This document shows positions 1 to 6,337 of a stretch of DNA of 35,185 bases, in pieces. Origin of the DNA: Sphingobium phenoxybenzoativorans (lineage in GTDB: Bacteria > Pseudomonadota > Alphaproteobacteria > Sphingomonadales > Sphingomonadaceae). How positions within the stretch are numbered: position 1 is the first letter of the stretch; each line of letters opens with the position of its first letter. A program made the position numbers and the translations under genes. Where the stretch lies: assembly GCF_001757355.1 (NCBI RefSeq), contig NZ_MINO01000039.1:1-35185 (forward strand), given 5' to 3'. The notes beneath the pieces were generated by a model that ran no database searches, had not been told where the DNA came from, and worked only from the letters and a program-made list of their open reading frames with translations.

Positions 1-313
1 CTATGCGGATGAGCCTGTGCGCCCGACTGCGGCGGCATCGACGGCGGCTCCGGCGTCGTCGCTGGAGGCCATGGTCGCCGAGCAGCCGACGCAGGCCAAT
101 CCGTTCCTGACGCGCAAGAACCGCCTGCGCCGCGCGAACTTCCTGATGCACAAGGGCGAGGCGGCCCTTCGCCAGAGCCAGCCGGTCAGCGCCGAGCAGC
201 CCATCGCCGCGCAGCAGAGCCAGACGGTGACGAAGGAAGTCCGCACCCAGCCGATCTATGATTTCGGCAAGGCGTCCACGGGATGGAGGCGACTGACCCC
301 CGCCACCACCTGA
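1..313 (+). CDS. C-terminal fragment of an unidentified protein
   Basis: The frame is open from base 2 of the window to a TGA at 311-313, so this is the last 103 codons of a gene that starts upstream. The visible part is rich in Ala, Pro and Gln and has a basic patch (RKNRLRRANF), suggesting a low-complexity or linker-like tail. Codon third positions are GC-rich, as in neighbouring genes, and a strong terminator follows the stop at 346-377. Both support a real gene end. I do not recognise the family and assign no function. Confidence 0.5.
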   Translation, partial: YADEPVRPTAAASTAAPASSLEAMVAEQPTQANPFLTRKNRLRRANFLMHKGEAALRQSQPVSAEQPIAAQQSQTVTKEVRTQPIYDFGKASTGWRRLTPATT

Positions 314-345
314 TTACCGGCCCTTGCCGCCCCCTCCGGGGGATG

Positions 346-377
346 GGTCCGCCATCCGAATGGGTGGCGGACCTTTT
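346..377 (+). terminator. Rho-independent terminator after the first gene
   Basis: GGTCCGCCA (346-354) pairs perfectly with TGGCGGACC (365-373). The stem extends inward by three pairs (one a G-U wobble) to a GAAT loop, and TTTT follows at 374-377. It lies 33 bases past the stop at 313. Confidence 0.75.
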
Positions 378-414
378 ATGCGCCGCCCGTATGTCCGGCG
401 GCTGCGGCCTAGCG

Positions 415-588
415 TCAGAAAAACATGCCCGACCGGTACCAGGCCCGCGACGCGAGAGTGCGCACGAGCTGGCACCGGCAATCCAGACAATGGGTGCGGG
501 TGACGCCGTCATCGTCGCATGTCCGGTGGATGTCCGGCCGGTGCCGCCCGCTGGCGCACAGCGCCGGTTTCGTCCTTGGTCTCGCCAT
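415..588 (-). CDS. Small Cys-rich protein, putative zinc-binding (57 aa)
   Basis: The ATG at 588 opens a 57-codon frame ending in TGA at 415. The protein has a GRHRP motif near residue 15, then CDDDG, then a CxxCxC cluster (HCLDCRCQL) near residues 38-42, and an aromatic-basic end (WYRSGMFF). Small proteins with a GRHRP-type start and a C-terminal C..C pair occur in sphingomonads (my recollection of the family), and the Cys spacing suggests metal binding. No strong ribosome site is visible; GAAAG lies about eight bases upstream. The frame stays open further upstream, but that part has no recognisable character. It could be spurious, so confidence is moderate. Confidence 0.45.
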   Translation of the reverse strand: MARPRTKPALCASGRHRPDIHRTCDDDGVTRTHCLDCRCQLVRTLASRAWYRSGMFF

Positions 589-701
589 ATCGATACTTTC
601 GCAGCGGCCCTTCCCCGGACAGGGGATCGGACGGCAACGTAACGGCGAGATGTCGCTTTGTAGCGCGATTGTGGTCCGCGCGAGGGGGAGGGTCTGGCAA
701 A

Positions 702-739
702 GCATTGGGCAAAGCGCTGGGCATTGGGCAAAGCGCTGG
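702..739. repeat. Two-copy 19-bp tandem repeat upstream of mutM
   Basis: The 19-bp unit GCATTGGGCAAAGCGCTGG occurs at 702-720 and again, identically, at 721-739. A degenerate partial copy (TCTGGCAAA) precedes it. It lies 34 bases before the mutM start codon. No promoter could be assigned to it. Confidence 0.85.
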
Positions 740-773
740 CCTGACGGACGGACGACGCCTACATGGGCTTGCC

Positions 774-1586
774 ATGCCTGAACTTCCCGAAGTCGAAACC
801 ACCGTCGCCGGATTGCGCAGCGTGCTGGACGGCGCGCGGCTGTCGCTGGTCGAGCCGCGCCGCGCCGACCTGCGCTGGCCGATCCCCATCGACCTGCGCC
901 AGCGCATGACCGGCGCGCAGATCACCGGCCTGTCCCGCCGCGCCAAATATGGCCTGATCGCCACCGACCGGGGCGATACGATGATATTCCACCTCGGCAT
1001 GTCGGGCCGGTGGCGCGTGGACCCCGGAGAGATTGGCGCGCACGACCATCTGGTGCTGGAGACGGAGGCGGGGCGGCGACTCGCGCTGAACGATCCCCGG
1101 CGCTTCGGGTCGCTGGATCTGGTGCGGAGCGAGGCGCTTTCGCTTTACGATCCCTTCACCCGCATGGGTCCGGAGCCGCTCGGCCCGGATTTCACCGCCG
1201 CCTATCTGTTCCGCATATTGGCGGGGAAGGCCGCACCGATAAAGGCCGCCCTGCTGGACCAGCGAATCGTCGCGGGCCTGGGCAATATCTATGTGTGCGA
1301 GGCGCTGAACATGGCGGGCATCGCGCCGGGCAGCAAAAGCGGCGGCCTGTCCCGCCCGCGCCTCTCGCGGCTGGTGGATGCGATTCGCGAGGTGCTGGAA
1401 GCCGCGATCGCGGCGGGCGGGTCCACCCTGCGTGACTATGCCCGGCCCGACGGGGAATTGGGCTATTTTTCCAAGCAATGGCGGGTTTATGGGCGGGAAG
1501 GGCTTGCCTGCCCCTGCGGCGGCACGGTCAGCCGGCAGGTGGACAGCGGCCGCTCAACCTTCTTCTGCCCCAAATGCCAGCGATAG
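774..1586 (+). CDS. mutM: Formamidopyrimidine-DNA glycosylase (MutM/Fpg)
   Basis: Bifunctional base-excision repair enzyme that removes 8-oxoguanine and formamidopyrimidines and cleaves the abasic site. The ATG at 774 gives MPELPEVETT; after Met removal the catalytic Pro and the adjacent Glu sit at the N-terminus, so this start is firm although the frame is open upstream. The length (270 aa) is normal. Visible parts are the N-terminal beta-sandwich, a helix-two-turn-helix region around GLGNIYVCEAL, and the C-terminal zinc-finger loop ending STFFCPKCQR. The first Cys pair of the finger reads CPCGG, i.e. C-x-C, shorter than the C-x2-C of E. coli Fpg. It is followed by rpsT on the same strand after 164 bases. 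Confidence 0.97.
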   Translation: MPELPEVETTVAGLRSVLDGARLSLVEPRRADLRWPIPIDLRQRMTGAQITGLSRRAKYGLIATDRGDTMIFHLGMSGRWRVDPGEIGAHDHLVLETEAGRRLALNDPRRFGSLDLVRSEALSLYDPFTRMGPEPLGPDFTAAYLFRILAGKAAPIKAALLDQRIVAGLGNIYVCEALNMAGIAPGSKSGGLSRPRLSRLVDAIREVLEAAIAAGGSTLRDYARPDGELGYFSKQWRVYGREGLACPCGGTVSRQVDSGRSTFFCPKCQR

Positions 1587-1750
1587 GGCGCAGGACGCAT
1601 TAACCGGGCGGCAGGCGCGGAAAATCGCGCGAAACGGCTGCGCGCGGTTGACGGTCCCGCCGTTCCAAGCTAAGGGCCGCACCTTCATGAGCCGGGCGCA
1701 TGGTTTGCGCGCTGCTCTATCCATGATTTTCGGTTTTTTTGAGGACAGGC

Positions 1751-2014
1751 ATGGCAAATACGCCGCAAGCAAAGAAGCGCATCCGCCGCAACGCCCGGCG
1801 GGCAGAAATCAACGGCAGCCGCGTCAGCCGCATCCGTACTCTGGTGAAGAAGGTCGAACTGGCCCTCGACGCCGGCGACAAGGCCGCCGCCACCGCCGCG
1901 CTCGCTTCGGTGCAGCCGGAGCTGGCCCGTGGCGTCGCCCGCGGGGTGCTTCACAAGAACACCGCATCGCGCAAGTTCAGCCGCCTCACCAAGCGCGTCG
2001 TCGCGCTGGGCTGA
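1751..2014 (+). CDS. rpsT: 30S ribosomal protein S20
   Basis: Small primary-binding protein of the 30S subunit that contacts 16S rRNA. The ATG at 1751 follows GAGGA (1741-1745) at suitable spacing and gives [14 protein letters not shown], the classic S20 start; an earlier in-frame codon at 1739 has no support. At 87 aa it has the usual length and the highly basic helical character, with [14 protein letters not shown] text near the end ([12 protein letters not shown]). It is followed directly by a strong terminator, so it appears to be a single-gene unit, or the last gene after mutM. Confidence 0.98.
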   Translation: MANTPQAKKRIRRNARRAEINGSRVSRIRTLVKKVELALDAGDKAAATAALASVQPELARGVARGVLHKNTASRKFSRLTKRVVALG

Positions 2015-2033
2015 TCCGCCGCACACTGGTTTG

Positions 2034-2069
2034 AAAAGCCCGCCCGGCATTGTTTCGGGCGGGCTTTTT
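2034..2069 (+). terminator. Rho-independent terminator after rpsT
   Basis: A 13-bp perfect stem, AAAAGCCCGCCCG (2034-2046) with CGGGCGGGCTTTT (2056-2068), encloses a 9-base loop and runs into a T-rich stretch. It begins 20 bases after the rpsT stop codon. Confidence 0.92.
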
Positions 2070-2484
2070 CTTTGTGCGCCTTCTGTTTCCCAATCTTTTC
2101 GCGACCAATTCGGGACCAAAACAGGGCCAAGGCAGGGCCAAGGCAGGGCTGTGCGATGCAAAGCGACGCTTTTCCCACGATTCGCACGCGGCCATGGTTA
2201 ACCGGAATTTAAAGCCCTTTATTTTCAGATACTTATATTAAGTCCCTGCATTTGCTGCTCTTTGGCGAGTCAATATTTTTATTTCAGTTTTTTGACTGGC
2301 CGCGCCCTTGATCCCCCTCCTCCGGGCTGTCTAGTTTGTCTGAACAGGGCGGGAATCGAATCAGGTTTCCTGCCTGCTGCAAGGTTTGAGAGTGTCCGAT
2401 CCAGGAGAAACGGCAAAGCCGGTTTCCCCTGTGAAGGATAGTGCGTCATGCACATGACGGGCGAATGAGGGGGCTGGGGTCGCA
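2070..2484 (+). promoter_or_regulatory. dnaA upstream region with GANTC sites, repeats and a palindrome
   Basis: This 415-base stretch has no supported gene. It holds an 11-bp tandem repeat GGGCCAAGGCA (2124-2134 and 2135-2145), an AT-rich patch at 2205-2290, and four GANTC sites at 2179, 2267, 2353 and 2358, the last two abutting. An imperfect hairpin lies at 2403-2429. A perfect 7-bp-arm palindrome, CGTCATG-CA-CATGACG, lies at 2444-2459, 25 bases before dnaA. GANTC is the CcrM methylation site in alphaproteobacteria, and methylation affects the dnaA promoter in Caulobacter; a similar role here is inference. No clear array of DnaA boxes was found. Confidence 0.6.
2252..2279 (+). promoter_or_regulatory. 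Candidate dnaA promoter
   Basis: TTGCTG (2252-2257) and TATTTT (2274-2279) are separated by 16 bases in the AT-rich patch upstream of dnaA. A GANTC site (2267-2271) lies inside the spacer. The match to consensus is only fair. Confidence 0.35.
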
Positions 2485-3888
2485 ATGGCAATGGAGGAGG
2501 GTCAGGTGGCAAGCGAAGCGACGGGCGAGGACAATGCCCGGATCGACGCCGCCTGGTCATTGATACGCACCGGTTTGCGCCGCGACATCGGCGCGAAGAT
2601 GTTCGACCAATGGCTCAAGCCCGCCCGGCTTGGCGAATATTGTTCTTTTTCCCAGACGCTGGACATTCTGGTCGCGTCCGATTTTTCGGCGACCTTCGTC
2701 GCTGGCCAGTTTGGCGACCGCCTGCGCCTTGCCTGGCGCGCGGCCAATGCCGGTGTCCGCGACGTGCGCATCATCAAGGCGCCGGACGCCATCGCGCCGC
2801 GCCTGATGTCCGTGCCGGTCGAGGAAGCCCGGACCGAGGAGCAGGCGCCCGCCGCTGCGGCGTCCGCGCCCGGCTTCCGGCCCAGGCACGCCTTTGCCTC
2901 CTTCATCACCGGGGAAAGCAACCAGCTCGCCCATTCCGCCGCGCGGGCGATGGCGGCGAAGGCGAACCCGCGCTTCAACCTGCTGTTCATCCATGGCGGC
3001 ACCGGACAGGGCAAGACGCACCTGCTGCACGCCATTGCCGAGGATTTCCTGACGCATTCGCCCGCCGCGCCGATCATCTACATGTCGGCCGAAAAGTTCA
3101 TGATGGAATTTGTGAACGCGATGCGGGCGAACGACACGATGGCGTTCAAGGCGCGGCTGCGCGCCGCCCGCTTGCTGCTGATCGACGATATCCAGTTCAT
3201 CGCGGGCAAGGGATCGACGCAGGAGGAGTTCCTGCACACGATCAACGATCTGGTCGAGAGCGGCGCGCGCATCGTGATCAGCGCCGACCGCGCGCCGCAG
3301 AGCCTGGACGCGGTTGACCCGCGCATCCTGTCCCGGCTGGCGGGCGGCCTGGTCGCCGACATCCAGCCCGCCGACATCGACCTGCGCCTTGCCATCCTGG
3401 AGGCCAAGCGCAGCGTAGCGGGCGACCCGCCGGTCCCAGACGCCGTGATCGATTTCCTGGCGCGCGCCATCCGCAGCAATGTCCGCGAGCTGGAGGGGGC
3501 GTTCAACAAGCTGGTCGCCTATGGCCAGTTGACCGGCCGCAAGATCGACCTCGATTTCGCCCAGAGCATGCTGGCCGACGCGATCCGCGCCAATGCGCGC
3601 CGCATCACCGTCGATGAGATCCAGAAGGCCTGCGCCGCCCATTACCGCATCGATCCGGCGGAAATGCGGTCCAAGCGCCGCGCGCGCGCGGTGGCCCGGC
3701 CCCGTCAGGTCGCCATGTATCTGTCGAAGAAGATGACGCCGCGGTCGCTGCCGGAAATCGGCCGCATCTTTGGCGGACGCGACCATAGCACCGTCATCCA
3801 CGCCATTCGCACAATCGAGACCCTGCGCCGCGATCATGCGGATATCGACGCCGATATTCGTGCACTGCAGCGTAAGTTGGAAGGGTGA
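2485..3888 (+). CDS. dnaA: Chromosomal replication initiator protein DnaA
   Basis: Binds DnaA boxes at oriC, melts the origin and loads the helicase. The 467-aa protein has domain I (about residues 20-95), an Ala-rich linker (about 110-135), an AAA+ domain with Walker A GGTGQGKT at 171-178 and Walker B LLLIDDIQF near 231, then a C-terminal DNA-binding domain with the family signature GGRDHSTVIHAI near 430. Walker A has Gln where E. coli has Leu. The ATG at 2485 is used; a second ATG two codons later is possible. The gene stands alone between rpsT and a gene-poor stretch. GANTC sites lie on both sides, suggesting cell-cycle control by methylation (inference). Confidence 0.97.
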   Translation: MAMEEGQVASEATGEDNARIDAAWSLIRTGLRRDIGAKMFDQWLKPARLGEYCSFSQTLDILVASDFSATFVAGQFGDRLRLAWRAANAGVRDVRIIKAPDAIAPRLMSVPVEEARTEEQAPAAAASAPGFRPRHAFASFITGESNQLAHSAARAMAAKANPRFNLLFIHGGTGQGKTHLLHAIAEDFLTHSPAAPIIYMSAEKFMMEFVNAMRANDTMAFKARLRAARLLLIDDIQFIAGKGSTQEEFLHTINDLVESGARIVISADRAPQSLDAVDPRILSRLAGGLVADIQPADIDLRLAILEAKRSVAGDPPVPDAVIDFLARAIRSNVRELEGAFNKLVAYGQLTGRKIDLDFAQSMLADAIRANARRITVDEIQKACAAHYRIDPAEMRSKRRARAVARPRQVAMYLSKKMTPRSLPEIGRIFGGRDHSTVIHAIRTIETLRRDHADIDADIRALQRKLEG

Positions 3889-3894
3889 GCGATA

Positions 3895-3932
3895 CAGGCT
3901 GCCGGCCGGTCGTCAGACAGGGCCGCAGCCTG
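3895..3932 (+). terminator. Hairpin just after dnaA, possible terminator
   Basis: CAGGCTGC (3895-3902) pairs with GCAGCCTG (3925-3932). After a one-base bulge, GGCC (3904-3907) pairs with GGCC (3921-3924), leaving a 13-base loop. It starts six bases after the dnaA stop but has no T-tract, so it may be a Rho-dependent end or an mRNA-stabilising hairpin. Confidence 0.4.
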
Positions 3933-3944
3933 CTGCGCGGGTCA

Positions 3945-3953
3945 TGCTATAAT
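3945..3953 (+). promoter_or_regulatory. Extended -10 element reading antisense into the 43-aa gene
   Basis: TGCTATAAT is a perfect extended -10 (TGn followed by consensus TATAAT at 3948-3953). No good -35 is seen, which extended -10 promoters tolerate. Transcription would start near 3960, at the 3' end of the small minus-strand gene at 3959-4090, and would run antisense through it. Confidence 0.4.
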
Positions 3954-3958
3954 GGCGG

Positions 3959-4090
3959 TCAGCGGTGCTGCTGCCAGTCCCATTCAGCGGGAGACGAAGG
4001 CTCCGCAAGGCACAGAAGCGCCGCAGCGCCAAGAACGGTACCCACGGCTGTAGCTGCTAGGGCCGCAGCGCCTATTGCAAGCATGGTCAT
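3959..4090 (-). CDS. Small single-pass membrane protein (43 aa)
   Basis: The ATG at 4090 is preceded by a strong ribosome site, GGAGGA (complement of 4095-4100), at ideal spacing. The 43-codon frame ends with TGA at 3959. Residues 3-29 form one hydrophobic, Ala/Gly-rich segment (MLAIGAAALAATAVGT..., with small-xxx-small spacing suited to helix packing). A short polar tail rich in Glu, Trp and Gln follows (AEWDWQQHR). Codons such as CTA, ATA, ACA and CTT are less GC-rich than in neighbouring genes, hinting at a different origin. An extended -10 on the opposite strand sits at its 3' end. The family is not recognised; size and topology resemble small membrane toxins or stress peptides, which is inference only. 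Confidence 0.55.
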   Translation of the reverse strand: MTMLAIGAAALAATAVGTVLGAAALLCLAEPSSPAEWDWQQHR

Positions 4091-4385
4091 GGTGTCCTCC
4101 AATCATTTGACGGCGAACGCGGGTCTCCACGATTGCGTCAATATTCCAAAATGCGACCAGTTTATGTCTTTACGCACAGGAATTATGTGCGGTGCAGCAT
4201 ACAGGCTCCGGCGGCGGTCAAGAGTCCAGTAAAATCTGGTTAACCACACCGTAACCGCGACGGATTGAGGGATTTTGCCCGTTGCGCGGTTGCCGGAGAC
4301 GTGAATCGCGCCCTGTCGCCGCGCCCACGACTCGCAAGACGGTCCTTAAGAGGGATCGATTCGATCTAACCGATTCGGATGATTC
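4091..4385. other. Gene-poor stretch with a GANTC cluster and near-DnaA boxes
   Basis: No gene is supported here apart from the ribosome site of the 43-aa gene. Six GANTC sites lie within 164 bases (4222, 4303, 4329, 4358, 4372, 4381), where fewer than one is expected by chance. Two 9-mers differ from the DnaA box TTATNCACA at one position: TTACGCACA (4170-4178) and TTAACCACA (4240-4248). An AT-rich patch covers 4138-4190. An origin-like or methylation-controlled role is possible but not shown. Confidence 0.5.
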
Positions 4386-4421
4386 AAAAAAAACCGGCGG
4401 CCTCTTTAGGGAGGCCGCCGG
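4386..4421 (-). terminator. Rho-independent terminator of the DUF4136 lipoprotein gene
   Basis: CCGGCGGCCTC (4394-4404) pairs perfectly with GAGGCCGCCGG (4411-4421) around a 6-base loop. Read on the minus strand it ends in eight T residues (complement of 4386-4393). It lies 62 bases beyond the stop of the gene at 4484-5158. Confidence 0.93.
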
Positions 4422-4483
4422 GCAATTGTCAGACGTGCCTGGGAGCCACCGCCTGTCACATTATTCCGGTCAATGCGCCGGGC

Positions 4484-5158
4484 CTATGCCTTAGGCTCCG
4501 GCGGCAGGGTGATCTTCACATTCTCGCCGGACTGGCCGGGGAAGTTGGTGAACATCGCCTCGATCAGGTTCGGGACCAGATAGGTCAGCTTGTTGCTGAG
4601 CGACTGGGCCGAAGCCGTGCCTTCGAACACACGCTTGCCGTCTCCGGCGCGATCGATCTTCAGCTCAAGCTGGCTGGTGTAGACGGTATAGCTAGACACG
4701 TCGTTGTAGCCGCCGAAGCCGGGGCCAAAGAGGAACGGGTCGTAGAAGCCATAGGCGTAGCGGCGGCCGTAAAAGCCGGGATAGCCCCAGCCGCCGCCAA
4801 AGCGGCCATAGCCCCAGCCGCCCCACGGATCGCCAAAGCCGGTGCTGCGCACCTTCTCACGCCCATTGTCGACGATATAGCGCATACGCACGACCAGATC
4901 GGACTTGGCCGGGTCGGACGCGGCGGTATAGCCAAGCTGGCTCAGCCGCGAGGACACAAGGCCCGCATATTGGCTGAACTCAAGGCCACCAGCCAGTCGC
5001 GTATCATCCGCGACCACGGTAAAGGTCTGGCCCTGGCTGGGCGGAGGAAGCTGCTGAAAACGCGCCACATCGGCCTTGAATGACGTCGCACAGCCGGAAA
5101 GCGCGAACAGCGCCAAGGCCGGCGTCGCGAGCATGCCGATCCTGCGAAACATGGTCAT
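4484..5158 (-). CDS. DUF4136-type outer-membrane lipoprotein
   Basis: The start at 5158 (MTMFRRIGML) is chosen because it directly precedes a lipoprotein signal peptide with lipobox LSGC (about residues 19-22); AGGA lies nine bases upstream. The frame is open further upstream but would bury the signal. The mature part begins CATSFKADVARF, then LPPPSQGQTFTVV and the SQYAGLVSSRLSQLGY segment typical of DUF4136 proteins. A Gly/Tyr/Trp-rich insert at about residues 110-150 (GGWGYGRFGGGWGYPGFYG) follows, then a beta-rich end. DUF4136 lipoproteins are envelope proteins of unknown role. The gene is monocistronic with its own terminator. Confidence 0.85.
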   Translation of the reverse strand: MTMFRRIGMLATPALALFALSGCATSFKADVARFQQLPPPSQGQTFTVVADDTRLAGGLEFSQYAGLVSSRLSQLGYTAASDPAKSDLVVRMRYIVDNGREKVRSTGFGDPWGGWGYGRFGGGWGYPGFYGRRYAYGFYDPFLFGPGFGGYNDVSSYTVYTSQLELKIDRAGDGKRVFEGTASAQSLSNKLTYLVPNLIEAMFTNFPGQSGENVKITLPPEPKA

Positions 5159-5315
5159 TGTCTTTTGTCCTGGTCGTGGGCGGAACGCCCTGTGCCTCAT
5201 ATCTGCGTCATGCCGTAGCATAACGCAACTGAACACCGTTTGAACGCATTGCGCACCTTACGGTTTCCATGAAATGAGGACGTTGCCGGGCGCGGAAAAC
5301 CGTCAGCGCGCGCCG

Positions 5316-5350
5316 AACGCATCAGGCTCAGCGCATCAGGCCCAGCGCAT
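5316..5350. repeat. Short imperfect 14-bp repeat at the trpS stop codon
   Basis: CGCATCAGGCTCAG and CGCATCAGGCCCAG are adjacent and followed by a partial third copy. On the minus strand the repeat duplicates the last codons of trpS just past its stop, so it looks like a slippage event. Confidence 0.6.
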
Positions 5351-6332
5351 CATAGGCCCCGCGCAGGGTCGGCTCGGCGGCGGCCGCGGCCTTTTCCGCC
5401 CCCTTGATCAGGATCGCGTCCAGCGCGGCGTCATCGCCCTTCAATTCCTCGAACCGGGTGCGGATGGGGCGGAGCGCCTCGACCAGCACCTCGGCCAGCG
5501 CAGGCTTGAACGCGCCGAACCCCTGGCCCACGAACTGCGCGCAGACCAAATCGGGCGTGGCGCCGGTGAAGGTGGCGAAGATGCCGACCAGATTGGCCGC
5601 CTCCGGCCGTCCTTCGAGACCGGCGGCGGTTTCGGGCAGCGGCTCCGGGTCGGTCTTGGCCTTGCGGATCTTCTGCACGATGGCGTCGTCATCGTCGGTC
5701 AGGTTGATGCGGCTCATGTCCGATGGATCGGACTTGGACATTTTCGACGTCCCGTCGCGCAGGGACATGATCCGCGCCGTCTCCTTGGGGATGATCGGAT
5801 CGGGAATGGTGAACAGGTCGACGCCGAAATCGGTGTTGAACTTGACCGCCACGTCGCGGGTCAGCTCCAGATGCTGCTTCTGATCCTCGCCCACCGGCAC
5901 ATGCGTCGCCTGATAGAGCAGCACGTCCGCCGCCTGCAGCACTGGATAGACGTAGAGGCCGACCGATGCGCCCTCGCGGTTCTTGCCCGCCTTGTCCTTG
6001 AACTGGGTCATGCGGTTCAGCCAGCCGATCCGCGCCGTGCCGTTCAGCAGCCATTGCAGCTCCGCATGGGCGGGCACGCGCGCCTGGTTGAACAGGACGC
6101 TGCGATCCGGGTCGATGCCCGCCGCGATCAGCGCCGCCGCCATTTCACGCACATTGCGCAGGCGCTGGGCGCGCTCCTCATGCACGGTGATCGAATGCAT
6201 GTCGGCCAGGAAGAAGAAGCACTGGCTGTCCGAGTCCATTTCATCCTGCATGCGGACCCAGTTGCGGATCGCGCCCAGATAATTGCCAAGGTGCAGGTTG
6301 CCGGTCGGCTGGATGCCGGAAAGGACACGCAT
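5328..6332 (-). CDS. trpS: Tryptophanyl-tRNA synthetase
   Basis: Class I synthetase that charges tRNA-Trp. At 334 aa it has the usual bacterial length. The HIGH-type signature is in PTGNLHLGNY (about residues 9-18) and the KMSKS motif is intact at residues 197-201 (SKMSKSDPSD). The start at 6332 gives MRVLSGIQPTGNLHLG, the typical N-terminus. It starts five bases after the murJ stop with no strong ribosome site, so it is probably translated from the secB-murJ-trpS message. A slippage-type repeat lies at its stop codon. No regulatory attenuator was seen. Confidence 0.97.
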   Translation of the reverse strand: MRVLSGIQPTGNLHLGNYLGAIRNWVRMQDEMDSDSQCFFFLADMHSITVHEERAQRLRNVREMAAALIAAGIDPDRSVLFNQARVPAHAELQWLLNGTARIGWLNRMTQFKDKAGKNREGASVGLYVYPVLQAADVLLYQATHVPVGEDQKQHLELTRDVAVKFNTDFGVDLFTIPDPIIPKETARIMSLRDGTSKMSKSDPSDMSRINLTDDDDAIVQKIRKAKTDPEPLPETAAGLEGRPEAANLVGIFATFTGATPDLVCAQFVGQGFGAFKPALAEVLVEALRPIRTRFEELKGDDAALDAILIKGAEKAAAAAEPTLRGAYDALGLMR

Positions 6333-6337
6333 AGGGT

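Noticed and set aside
702..739. The 19-bp tandem repeat as iterons or a regulatory array for mutM
   Set aside because: Only two full copies exist, with no associated promoter or replication gene; it looks like a simple duplication.
3885..4232. A 115-codon plus-strand frame after dnaA
   Set aside because: It overlaps the dnaA stop, has no ribosome site, contains no known motif, and lies over the better supported 43-aa minus-strand gene.
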